From positions 124,001-188,000 of the forward strand of contig CAYLUZ010000006.1 of assembly GCA_964387025.1 (NCBI GenBank): a DNA stretch of 64,000 nt, in the 5' to 3' direction. The notes under the pieces are model-generated. The model had not been told where the DNA came from. It saw only the letters and a list, made by a program, of their open reading frames with translations, and made no database searches. The stretch comes from PNON01 sp964387025 (GTDB lineage: Bacteria > Chloroflexota > Anaerolineae > Anaerolineales > Anaerolineaceae). The translations under genes were made by a program, and so were the position numbers. Of the stretch, positions 25,579-34,203 are shown in pieces (the stretch's first letter is position 1; each line of letters begins with the position of its first letter).

Positions 25579-26472
25579 ATGTTCCATTTATTACTGGTTT
25601 CTGTTATTTGGGGTTTTTCTTTTGGTCTCATTAAAACTAATCTCACTTCCATAAATCCCATACTTGTAACCGGGTTAAGGCTATTGGTAGCATGTTTGGT
25701 TTTTTTACCATTTCTAAAGTTACATAAAGTAGAAAAGAAAACCTTATTGCAATTATTAACGATTGGCAGCCTTCAATTTGGGTTGATGTATATATTTTAC
25801 AACTGGTCTTTCCAATATCTAAAAGCCTTTGAAGTAGCCTTGTTTACAATCTTCACACCTTTTTACGTGGTAGTGATCAATAACTTGATCGAGCGCAAAT
25901 GGAACCACATTTACCTGCTAACATCAATTCTCGCACTTATTGGTACAGGAATTATTGTCCATACTGGATTCGATCGGCCAGGAATGATAACTGGTTTCTT
26001 GATCGTTCAGCTGTCTAATATTTGTTTTGCATTCGGTCAAGTCCAATATCGACGTATCATGCGTGCCAATTCCACGTTGAAAGATGTTGAGATATTTGCC
26101 ATCCCATACTTCGGGGGTTTTGTAACCGCGGCGGTTGTTTCAGTTGTTTTAGTTGATTGGAGCAAAATCATTATCACTTCAACTCAGTGGTGGAATATTT
26201 TATATTTAGGAGCTCTTGCTTCAGGATTGGGTTTCTTTTTATGGAACTACGGCGCCAGGCGAACAAATATTGGGGCTCTTGCAATATTCAATAATCTTAA
26301 AATTCCAGTGGCAATTATTGTCTCGCTCATATTTTTTCATGAAAAGACAGATCTACCCAGTTTATTGCTGGGTGGAGTACTCGTCCTTGGATCATTACTT
26401 CTGAATGAGGGATTTGAAAAGCGACAAGCTAAAACTATTAGAACTGTCACCGACCAGGTAATTTCCATGTAA
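25579..26472 (+). CDS. EamA/DMT-family permease
   Basis: About 297 residues with ten hydrophobic segments in two EamA repeats. The first begins LLLVSVIWGFSFGLIKTN, and the second half has GALASGLGFFLWNYGARR. Members export amino acids, nucleosides or other metabolites; the substrate is not evident. The ATG at 25579 has AAGGA upstream and replaces an in-frame TTG at 25552. No partner gene is adjacent. Confidence 0.85.
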   Translation: MFHLLLVSVIWGFSFGLIKTNLTSINPILVTGLRLLVACLVFLPFLKLHKVEKKTLLQLLTIGSLQFGLMYIFYNWSFQYLKAFEVALFTIFTPFYVVVINNLIERKWNHIYLLTSILALIGTGIIVHTGFDRPGMITGFLIVQLSNICFAFGQVQYRRIMRANSTLKDVEIFAIPYFGGFVTAAVVSVVLVDWSKIIITSTQWWNILYLGALASGLGFFLWNYGARRTNIGALAIFNNLKIPVAIIVSLIFFHEKTDLPSLLLGGVLVLGSLLLNEGFEKRQAKTIRTVTDQVISM

Positions 26473-26706
26473 TTATAACTTTTACCGTTATTTTACACTT
26501 CAAAATCACTACATACTATATAATTCTAATAACCGGTCTGGTCCAGTCTTTTGCTATTTGTTTGTTTGTGATTATTAACCTAATATTATGACCTTATTTA
26601 TCCTTTCTCTTTATACTTTGTTCCCTGCACTGGCCAGTTTTTATGCCTATAATGATCCGATTTTCGGAAAATCATCATCAAAATTGAAAAGCCATCTCAA
26701 CCTGCA

Positions 26707-28926
26707 ATGGACAAGGAAATTGTGATTCTTAAACAGCGGTGGTTCTTGGCAACGGTAATCTCTATCATTTTTCTGATATACGTTGTTCAAAGTGTGACTG
26801 CATCCACAACTAAAGCAAATACCAATCCAACTGATTGTAGCTCCAATCCTGTCATAATCTCGGACCAATGGCAAAATATTTCAAACCAACCCACTTTTAC
26901 TTGGTCAGGTGCTACAGGAACCATTGAAGGTTATTATGTATATTTTGGAACAAGCTCATCCGGGACGGATACAGCATTTACAACAGATACATCCTTTCAA
27001 CCACCTGCAGGCGTGACGACTGGTACCTACTATCTAAGAATAAATACCAAGGATACAGATGAAAATTTCCCGGATCTAGTTTGGACAACACTCTTTATTT
27101 TAAAATTCGATAATTCTCCGCCAACATTTTCTGCTACTGAGTCCGGTGGAGCTTCGGATGGGGTATGGCAAAATTCGATTACTTCCCCTTCTTTTTCGAT
27201 CAGCCTTCCTGATCTAGGAGTGGGTTTGGATGGTTACTACTTATACTGGGGAGTTGATTCGAATGGCACCTCAAGTGATCCGATGATCCACGGGATTTTC
27301 ACATTTGATCCCGGATCCTTAGTTGATGGTGAATACTTCCTTCGTATCAATGCTGTGGACCTCCTGGGTAACACATCTGGTTGGCAGACTGCTTTTATAT
27401 TCAGATTGGATACCCAGGATCCAGATCCCGTCACGAGTGTCACTGAAACAAACGACTTGGTATCTTCTGCCTGGGGTAATATCGCTAGCCCAACTTTCAC
27501 CTGGGATGCTCCACTTGGTGCAACGAAATATAACATTATGTGGGGATCAGATCCATTATCCACCACTTCGACGAATGTAAATATCATACCGCCGTTTTCT
27601 GCATCCGCTTCTTTAGGTGTGGATAATTTCCTGCGTATTCAATCTGTAGATGATGGTGGAAATTTAAGCGCATGGTCAAACGTCCTTTTTACATATTGGT
27701 TCGATAATACTCCTCCAACAGCAGTAACTTCAGTTACTGAAACAGCCAATGGGATATTAAGTGGTCATTGCAGCATATTAAAGAATGGTACATTCACTTG
27801 GGATCCATCTACAACAACCGGGGCCCCCACAGCTGGATACTTTTATTATTGGGGCATTGATCCGTTAGGTATTAACCCGCATTCTTCGAGTGCAGGACCA
27901 CCCCTGATGTTAAGCCTCCCCAAAGGGGACAAATATTATTTGCGCATGGCAGCATATGATGACGCGGGCAATATTTCTTCATGGAATACAAACTTCATCC
28001 TGTGCAATGGAGATGTTGTCGGGTTGATCTCTGCAGCCGCAGGAGGTGATCTTAACCTGGGAGTTCCTGAGGCAGTGGTAAATGCATCAATAAATTTTCC
28101 TGTGAATGCATTTCAGGTTTTTGAAGATCCGCTTTGGGTGGGTAAAGATTTCTGGGCACGCCTCTGGTATCCAACAATTAATGGTCATCGTGACCCAACT
28201 GCTGGAAAAGTAACCCCATACAATCACCGCTCATTCAATTTAGCAGCAGATTTGGCTAGTGATACTTCAACTCTTTTCAGCCTCTCTCTACCATTCACAG
28301 TCTCATTGACATATAGCGAAGATAGTATCCTGGCTCTTTACGAAAACTCCCTGGCTATTTATCGCTGGGATGGTGATAAATGGAAAGTCTTATCCAATAC
28401 AACATTGGACCCGGTTAATAATGTTGTGACAGGAATTACTGCTTATTTAGGTGAGTATTTATTGATGGGTGATCCAATTCCATCAATGGAACAATTATCG
28501 ATTACTGCTGGAGGGATTTCATTTGGGGAATTACCATTATCTGGAAGGACAACTACCAGGAACGGGGTTACCAATCCGTGGATCATTCTAGATGCTACAT
28601 ATTCTGACCAGGGGTGGTATGTAACAATTCGAGGGACAGATTTTATCGACGGACAAAATCATGTTATTTCTATTGATAATCTAAGTATCCAAATTCCACA
28701 GGAGAACATTCAATTATTGGTAGGAACATCCTCTCCTGTTTCACTCGTGACTGAAATCTCTCCAATGAGCGAATCAAATATTAATGTTCTTACATCACAA
28801 ATAGGTTCAAGCACTGGCAGATTCTCTGTCACACCGTTGTTTAAGTTGAATATTCCCGCTGAAACCTATGGTGGAATATATAGCAGTCAATTATTTATCA
28901 CCATAATCAGCGGTCCAGTAAATTAA
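26707..28926 (+). CDS. Large surface protein with four Ig/FN3-like repeats and a WxL-like C-terminus
   Basis: Protein of 739 residues. A membrane/signal helix lies near 13-31. Residues about 45-440 hold four repeats of 100-110 residues, each with an aromatic YYxYWG-type strand followed by YYLRI and a D-x-x-GN-x-S-x-W unit. Residues about 450-600 form an unassigned domain. The C-terminal 140 residues resemble a WxL domain: W625 in WIILDATY, W637 in GWYVTIRGTDF, and a last strand region PLFKLNIPAETYGG shared with the protein encoded at 30114. It is the first of three genes with a DUF916-like partner 12 bases downstream. A surface scaffold or binding role is inferred. Confidence 0.7.
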   Translation: MDKEIVILKQRWFLATVISIIFLIYVVQSVTASTTKANTNPTDCSSNPVIISDQWQNISNQPTFTWSGATGTIEGYYVYFGTSSSGTDTAFTTDTSFQPPAGVTTGTYYLRINTKDTDENFPDLVWTTLFILKFDNSPPTFSATESGGASDGVWQNSITSPSFSISLPDLGVGLDGYYLYWGVDSNGTSSDPMIHGIFTFDPGSLVDGEYFLRINAVDLLGNTSGWQTAFIFRLDTQDPDPVTSVTETNDLVSSAWGNIASPTFTWDAPLGATKYNIMWGSDPLSTTSTNVNIIPPFSASASLGVDNFLRIQSVDDGGNLSAWSNVLFTYWFDNTPPTAVTSVTETANGILSGHCSILKNGTFTWDPSTTTGAPTAGYFYYWGIDPLGINPHSSSAGPPLMLSLPKGDKYYLRMAAYDDAGNISSWNTNFILCNGDVVGLISAAAGGDLNLGVPEAVVNASINFPVNAFQVFEDPLWVGKDFWARLWYPTINGHRDPTAGKVTPYNHRSFNLAADLASDTSTLFSLSLPFTVSLTYSEDSILALYENSLAIYRWDGDKWKVLSNTTLDPVNNVVTGITAYLGEYLLMGDPIPSMEQLSITAGGISFGELPLSGRTTTRNGVTNPWIILDATYSDQGWYVTIRGTDFIDGQNHVISIDNLSIQIPQENIQLLVGTSSPVSLVTEISPMSESNINVLTSQIGSSTGRFSVTPLFKLNIPAETYGGIYSSQLFITIISGPVN

Positions 28927-28938
28927 TCGAGGTTATTA

Positions 28939-30006
28939 ATGAAATGTAAAATCGCTAATACTATTCTTTTTTGTACGCTTATCTCAGGTACACTCTTCAC
29001 CACTTTACCTGTTCAATCTCAAGCATTGACCTTTGGTATTGCTCCTGAGAATCCGGAAATTTCATATTTTGAATATTCTTTGAATCCCGGGGAAAGTGCA
29101 ACTGGTGCTGTCATTGCAAAAAATTTCTCAGCAGATACGCTCAGCTTAATGGTGGAGCCTGTAGATGGAAAAACTGCCACAAATGGAGGCATTTCATACG
29201 ATTTTGAAAATACTTCCGGTCCGAGTAGTTGGATTAACTTTTCGAACGAAACCAGGTTTGAAATACGTTCATTCCATATCCAAAAGTTACCATTCAAAGT
29301 GACCGTACCGGTAGGCACACCACCAGGTGAATATGTAGCTGGTTTCCTCTCCGCACTCGTTCCAACCACTCCGACACCCGAACCTGCTACCCAGGGAAAT
29401 AATAATAATCTTTCCGTAAATGTGGTGACCAGGGTGGCGATCGCAGTAATCATTCATGTACCGGGGGAAGAAACCTGCAAAATGAGTATGAAAAGCCTCA
29501 ATGCCTCGGTTTTTAATGGAAAATGGCGTTACGCCATGGTATTGACCAACACCGGGAATGTCCACTTCAAAGGCACAGCCAGAATTACGATAATGAACAG
29601 TGACTCTAAAAGTTTAATTGCAGAAAGGGAAATCCAAATAGGATACTTTGTCCCTGACAGTGATATGGTCTCAAATAATAGTTTTGAGATTCCACCACCG
29701 GGAATTTACCATTATTTGGTTGAGTTTCAGGATGCACAGAAATCATCGTGTCGATTTATTTTTGAGGGTGAAACAGAATACGGATCTGAGGAAAAAAATC
29801 TCCTTGCAACCCAATCCACTTTATTAGCCCATTATAATCAGCCATCTTCCACACCTTCCCCGACAGACAAACCCCTTCCAGAAGTAATTTCGGAAGTCAA
29901 GACACCCGGAACTTCATATTGGTATATCTGGATCAGCGGTGTGATCTTCTTAATCTCGGTTGGTTTGGTCATTTACGCCATTTCTGTATTAAAACGACGT
30001 AAATAA
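28939..30006 (+). CDS. DUF916-like WxL-interacting membrane protein
   Basis: Protein of 355 residues with a signal peptide. The N-terminal domain from about 30 to 165 (FGIAPENPEIS, YSLNPGESATGAVIAKN, PVGTPPGEYVAGFLSAL) is typical of DUF916, called the WxL-interacting protein peptidoglycan-binding domain in Firmicutes. A second Ig-like domain has VLTNTGNVHFKG. A Thr/Pro linker precedes a C-terminal helix (YIWISGVIFLISVGLVIYAI) ending in basic KRRK, as in DUF916/DUF3324 proteins. Family members hold WxL surface proteins on the cell wall. It lies between two WxL-like genes, the arrangement expected for such a system. Confidence 0.78.
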   Translation: MKCKIANTILFCTLISGTLFTTLPVQSQALTFGIAPENPEISYFEYSLNPGESATGAVIAKNFSADTLSLMVEPVDGKTATNGGISYDFENTSGPSSWINFSNETRFEIRSFHIQKLPFKVTVPVGTPPGEYVAGFLSALVPTTPTPEPATQGNNNNLSVNVVTRVAIAVIIHVPGEETCKMSMKSLNASVFNGKWRYAMVLTNTGNVHFKGTARITIMNSDSKSLIAEREIQIGYFVPDSDMVSNNSFEIPPPGIYHYLVEFQDAQKSSCRFIFEGETEYGSEEKNLLATQSTLLAHYNQPSSTPSPTDKPLPEVISEVKTPGTSYWYIWISGVIFLISVGLVIYAISVLKRRK

Positions 30007-30113
30007 TACATAAATATCGTTATTTCCATTGTTCTTAACTCTTTTGTATCCGATAAGTCAATTAGTAAAGAAAAACTTTTTACCTAATTGTTCTCTCTAC
30101 AAAGGAGATCCTC

Positions 30114-30827
30114 ATGAAAAAGATAGCGATAATATTTGTTGTCCTTGGTTTACTTCTAGCTTGCGCACCGGCAGCATTTGCAGATGATTCAGATCCAACT
30201 ACTGGTGAAATTACCATCACTGGGAGTGTTGCTTCAGTGGCTACCTCTCCATTCATTCTCGCCGGGCATACGCTGGATGGAACCGACCTGGGAAATTCCA
30301 ATCGATTACTTTCCGCATTTGTTCCGGGTGGAATAGTCGGCGGTGGAAATGCCGGCAAGAATGGTTCCTGGGTGGTTACCGATCCGCGTGGTACAGGTGC
30401 TGGCTACACCATTGATGTAAAGGCAACTGATTTTACTGCTGTTTCCGGTCCTGGATTCCTCGAAACTCCTCCCACTACCATCCCATTGGTTGGCGTCGGT
30501 GATCACTTTGGTATGAATTTGTTCCAAATGTATCTTCCTTCCGCTGGAATAGTTTGGGTGGATGGTCAATTTTCAGAAGATTGCAATTCAAATGGTGGTG
30601 GAGATTGTGGAACAATTGATGGGGACCTGATGCCAACAACCGTTGATTTTAGTGCAGGTTTTACTGCCCTGACAACTTCCGATCAATCCTTTGTGCTCGC
30701 TGATCCAGACGAAGGTATGGGAACATACTACATCAATCCACAGTTCGACCTCTTCGTACCGGCAGAGACCTACGCAGGTAGATATACATCCACTGTTACC
30801 CTGACATTGACAGCCTCAGCTCCGTAA
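30114..30827 (+). CDS. WxL-like secreted surface protein
   Basis: Protein of 237 residues preceded by AAGGAG. The signal peptide probably ends AFA before DDS; an LLAC stretch could alternatively be a lipobox. The WxL-type core is WVVTDPRGTGAGYTIDV (W86, with YTI at 98-100 where Firmicutes have W-x-L). It ends with FDLFVPAETYAGRYTSTVTLTLTA, closely matching the end of the 739-residue protein two genes upstream. One Cys pair (DCNSNGGGDC) may form a disulfide. It is a likely wall-bound protein; no enzyme motif is seen. A terminator follows. Confidence 0.72.
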   Translation: MKKIAIIFVVLGLLLACAPAAFADDSDPTTGEITITGSVASVATSPFILAGHTLDGTDLGNSNRLLSAFVPGGIVGGGNAGKNGSWVVTDPRGTGAGYTIDVKATDFTAVSGPGFLETPPTTIPLVGVGDHFGMNLFQMYLPSAGIVWVDGQFSEDCNSNGGGDCGTIDGDLMPTTVDFSAGFTALTTSDQSFVLADPDEGMGTYYINPQFDLFVPAETYAGRYTSTVTLTLTASAP

Positions 30828-30853
30828 TCAAAATCTAAAATTAATCAATTAAT

Positions 30854-30888
30854 AACATTCAGGATGAAGTTCTTCCTGAATGTTTTTT
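30854..30888 (+). terminator. Terminator after the WxL-like cluster
   Basis: AACATTCAGGA (30854-30864) pairs with TCCTGAATGTT (30874-30884), followed by TTTT. It ends the surface-protein transcript before the ECF S-component gene. Confidence 0.85.
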
Positions 30889-30924
30889 GTTATAATAACA
30901 ATAATTCAAGGAGAGATACCCCAT

Positions 30925-31485
30925 ATGATCCAATCCAGAACGCGTAAAATCGTCCTCACCGGTATTCTTGGCGCAATATCCATCGTATTAGGTATCACCC
31001 ATTGGGGATTCATCCCATGGCTTTCTGGTGCGTCTCTGACGGTAATGCATGTGCCTGTGATCATCGGGGCAATTTTGGAAGGTCCCTGGGTGGGAGTGGT
31101 TATTGGCTTGATCTTTGGTGTATTCAGTCTCATCCAGGCTGCTGTCGCCCCGACAGGACCTTCTGATGTTTGGTTTACCAATCCGATTGTTTCTGTCCTT
31201 CCGCGTTTATTGATTGGTCCGGCAGCGTGGATCGTCTGGAAGTTATTGAAAAAATGGGAAATTCCTGCCCTTATCGTCTCCGGCATTGCTGGTAGTTTGA
31301 CCAATACAATTCTGGTACTCTCTGCCTTGGGGTTATTTGGGTTCCTGCCCTGGCCGTTGATCGCTTACATTGCATTTGCAAATGGCTTGCCGGAAGCAGC
31401 TGCCGCGGCGATATTGGTACTGGTTGTGGTGGCTGCCTGGAAAAGAATTAGCCTGAACAAAAAGCAAGGCGCAAACCTGGATTAA
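30925..31485 (+). CDS. ECF transporter substrate-binding (S) component
   Basis: About 186 residues, hydrophobic, with six predicted helices. The start at 30925 has AAGGAGA upstream and excludes an in-frame ATG at 30880 inside the terminator. The segments LTVMHVPVIIGAILEGPWVG and FTNPIVSVLPRLLIGPAAW match the general S-component family that includes pantothenate- and other vitamin-specific members. Substrate cannot be fixed, and no riboswitch is visible upstream. The T and A components are encoded convergently just downstream, with a four-base overlap of stops. Confidence 0.85.
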   Translation: MIQSRTRKIVLTGILGAISIVLGITHWGFIPWLSGASLTVMHVPVIIGAILEGPWVGVVIGLIFGVFSLIQAAVAPTGPSDVWFTNPIVSVLPRLLIGPAAWIVWKLLKKWEIPALIVSGIAGSLTNTILVLSALGLFGFLPWPLIAYIAFANGLPEAAAAAILVLVVVAAWKRISLNKKQGANLD

Positions 31486-32321
31486 TATCGGAAAATTGTA
31501 ATAATTGAACCTGCAATAAAAATAAGTTGTACGGACATAAAGACTACATCCCCAATTTTGACGCGGCTGGTCTGATATCGGCTGCGTTTTTTGATTAATC
31601 CGTAACCCCGTGCGTCCATCGCCAGAGCGATCTTATCAGCTTTCTGGAAGCTTTGGAGAAACAACGGAACGATAAGAGGCAGAACCTGGCGGATCTTATC
31701 CTGAATTTTTCCTTTGGAGGTACCCCAGGTTGCTCCTCTGGATGCCTGTGCTTTAGCGATCCGCTCTGCCGTTAATGTGAGGAGTGGAATATAACGGATG
31801 GCAATCTCCACAGATACAATCAAATCCTGGATCGGGATCTTTATCCAGGACAATGGCATTAACACATCTTCCAATCCATGGGTAAAGCGGGAAATCGAGA
31901 AATTGGCTGTCGTAAGGCTGATTGCAAGCAAAAATATGGCAAATCTCGAGACCAGTAATAAAGATTGTGAGATGTCTTGAACAGAAATTTTATTGATCCA
32001 AAATTGAAAAATTATCTCTGAATTATCTTTCGCCGGATTGATGAACAAATTTATTACGGCTATGACCAGGATGAAAGGTAAAGCTTTTATTAATCCACTT
32101 AAGTACATCGAAATTTGGATTTTCGAAAGCCAAATTCCAACCAGGCAGAGAATAAATCCTGCAGTAATAACAATCCAGGAGTGAGTAATCAGCATCCCAA
32201 CGAAAAATAATAAAAATCCTAAGAGATATGCTCCCGGATCCCGTTTTTGTAACCAGGAACCATTCTCAATGAATTCTGTAAAGGGAATACTCCTTTGGAA
32301 TTCAAAATTAATGGAAGACAT
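31482..32321 (-). CDS. ecfT: ECF transporter transmembrane (T) component
   Basis: Protein of 279 residues with several membrane helices and a cytoplasmic coupling region. Two short coupling motifs are visible, AQASRGA and AMDARGYG, which dock onto the ATPase subunits. It forms a module with the fused ATPase gene upstream (14-base overlap) and probably serves the S component encoded on the other strand. If more S components exist elsewhere in the genome, this could be a shared group II module. Confidence 0.9.
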   Translation of the reverse strand: MSSINFEFQRSIPFTEFIENGSWLQKRDPGAYLLGFLLFFVGMLITHSWIVITAGFILCLVGIWLSKIQISMYLSGLIKALPFILVIAVINLFINPAKDNSEIIFQFWINKISVQDISQSLLLVSRFAIFLLAISLTTANFSISRFTHGLEDVLMPLSWIKIPIQDLIVSVEIAIRYIPLLTLTAERIAKAQASRGATWGTSKGKIQDKIRQVLPLIVPLFLQSFQKADKIALAMDARGYGLIKKRSRYQTSRVKIGDVVFMSVQLIFIAGSIITIFRY

Positions 32322-34053
32322 GTTCCTCCACTACATCTATGGCACTAATAAAATCTTCCATGCTGCAAATTCCCATTAGGTCCAACTTGGATTGTGCATT
32401 AATTTCCCTGACGAGTTTTGTAATGAAAGGAGGATCAATTCCATGATTTAACAATACATCCGGATCAGATAAGATCGATCCGGTTTTTCCGTTTAGAACA
32501 GAATGCCCATTTTCCAAAAGTGTCATATTGTCTGTTAGTGTTTGAATGTCCCGCAAGTTGTGCGATGATACGATGATCGTCATCTGGTTTTGTTTCAAAT
32601 TATTAAAAGCACTGATAACCTCGTGCTGGGATTTTGGGTCCAGACCGGCAGTAGGCTCATCTAAAAGCAACAGACTGGGTTTCAGTGCGAGTATGGAGGC
32701 CAGAGCAATTTTCCTTTTTTCGCCACCACTCAGTGTATGGATTGGTCTATCTTTAAAAAGAATAAAATCCAAACCAACAGTTTCCATCGCCCATTGAACT
32801 CTATCTGACAATTTGCCATCGAAACCAATATTTTTTGGTCCAAATGCAATTTCATCACCCACATAATATTCAAAGAACTGGTTTTCTGGATTTTGCATTA
32901 CCAGACCAACAAATTGCACTATTTCTTTGATGGTAATTTGTGGATCATTGAGGAGAAATTTACCTACCCGCACCTCCCCTGATTGTGGTGGAAGTAGTCC
33001 GTTTAAATGCTGTAATACAGTGGATTTGCCAGAGCCAGTTCGTCCGACCAATCCATGTCCCTGACCTTTGGCAACTGAGAAACATACCCCTCCCAATGCT
33101 TGCACTGCCTGTGGAGTACCTTTAAGATATTCAAAAGTCAAGTCAGAGACACTAACCATTGCTTTACCAACTGTTTGATCCTCATCAGATCCGGTATTGA
33201 TGTCCCGGTGGAAATGACATTGTTGTAAAATAAGCTTGGCGAGGTCGACTATGCTGAATAACCCATTCTGAATATTCACTCCCACTTCTTGAAGGCCCTT
33301 AATTAGCTGTACACTTTCCGGGTATTCAAGGTTCCAATCGTTATCGATATTCTCGGTCAGAAACAATTCACCCGGAGTGCCATCAAATACGAGCTCACCC
33401 TCATTCATTACGAGCACCCGATCTGCCTGTGCAGCTTCATCCATTGAATGGGTTATATGGATGATAGTCTTGCCTTCATTGTGGAAAGATTTCATTACTC
33501 CCAACAAATTCTTCCTTGCGGCAGGATCCAGCATCGAGGTCGATTCGTCAAATATAATGCATTCAGGCTGAATGGCCAGGATACTTGCCAACGCCAACCT
33601 TTGCGTCTGTCCACCGGACAACATGAAGGTAGGTCGATTGCGGATATCCCATAGATCAAATCCTTCCATCACTTTACGCACTCTGGCATGCATTTCTTTT
33701 GTAGGCATTCCAAAGTTTTCAAGACCAAAAGCAATATCTTCCTCCACAGTTGTGGCAACGATTTGGTCTTCCGGTGATTGGAATATGATCCCAACTTTCC
33801 TGCGTATCACCTCCATGTTCATACCTTGGATTATTAATGTGCCGCCTACCTCCAGCTTTCCGCCAGTTGGCAGTAATAATCCATCGATCAATTTCACCAG
33901 GGTAGTTTTTCCAGATCCATTAGCTCCTACTATAGCCACGTATTCACCTAAATCAATGGAAAAGCTCACAGATTTGATACAATCACTTGAGGAAGGATTT
34001 TGTTCAGGGTAACGAAAGCAGGTTTCTGAGAAATCGATATAGTGGCTGTTCAT
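32308..34053 (-). CDS. ecfA: ECF transporter ATPase, two ABC domains fused
   Basis: Protein of 581 residues carrying two complete nucleotide-binding domains. Domain 1: Walker A GANGSGKTT, signature LSGGQTQRLALA, Walker B IIFDEST. Domain 2: Walker A GRTGSGKST, signature LSGGEKRKIALA, Walker B LLLLDEPT. Fusion of the two EcfA halves gives a built-in heterodimer. The first Walker B ends in Ser-Thr after DE rather than Pro-Thr. It energises uptake of vitamins or metals through the T and S components nearby. Translationally coupled to the T gene. Confidence 0.93.
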   Translation of the reverse strand: MNSHYIDFSETCFRYPEQNPSSSDCIKSVSFSIDLGEYVAIVGANGSGKTTLVKLIDGLLLPTGGKLEVGGTLIIQGMNMEVIRRKVGIIFQSPEDQIVATTVEEDIAFGLENFGMPTKEMHARVRKVMEGFDLWDIRNRPTFMLSGGQTQRLALASILAIQPECIIFDESTSMLDPAARKNLLGVMKSFHNEGKTIIHITHSMDEAAQADRVLVMNEGELVFDGTPGELFLTENIDNDWNLEYPESVQLIKGLQEVGVNIQNGLFSIVDLAKLILQQCHFHRDINTGSDEDQTVGKAMVSVSDLTFEYLKGTPQAVQALGGVCFSVAKGQGHGLVGRTGSGKSTVLQHLNGLLPPQSGEVRVGKFLLNDPQITIKEIVQFVGLVMQNPENQFFEYYVGDEIAFGPKNIGFDGKLSDRVQWAMETVGLDFILFKDRPIHTLSGGEKRKIALASILALKPSLLLLDEPTAGLDPKSQHEVISAFNNLKQNQMTIIVSSHNLRDIQTLTDNMTLLENGHSVLNGKTGSILSDPDVLLNHGIDPPFITKLVREINAQSKLDLMGICSMEDFISAIDVVEEHVFH

Positions 34054-34157
34054 GTTTGTAATCCAAAACTGACTATGCTTAAATAAATTTTATCATAACA
34101 GCTATCAGGATATTTTTTCCAAAAGTATATACAAAAATATGCTGCAAAGATTAGCCT

Positions 34158-34166
34158 TGTTATAAT
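34158..34166 (+). promoter_or_regulatory. Extended -10 promoter of the exporter operon
   Basis: TGTTATAAT with a perfect -10 hexamer at 34161-34166. It lies upstream of the permease ATG at 34204, whose ribosome site is AGAGGAA. Divergent from ecfA. Confidence 0.6.
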
Positions 34167-34173
34167 TGTTTTA

Positions 34174-34186
34174 TACAAACTTTGTA
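34174..34186. promoter_or_regulatory. Palindrome at the predicted transcription start, possible operator
   Basis: TACAAACTTTGTA is a perfect 6-bp inverted repeat around one base. It begins about 8 bases after the -10 box, so a bound repressor would block the exporter promoter. No regulator gene is adjacent. Confidence 0.45.
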
Positions 34187-34203
34187 CGACACTAAGAGGA
34201 ACT

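Noticed and set aside
26588..26725. A 45-codon frame starting ATGACCTTATTTATC upstream of the large surface protein gene
   Set aside because: It lacks a ribosome site, overlaps the next start codon, and its composition after the first hydrophobic stretch looks random.
30828..30924. A riboswitch ahead of the ECF S-component gene
   Set aside because: The space is under 100 bases and is mostly taken by the terminator of the preceding gene, leaving no room for a known vitamin riboswitch.
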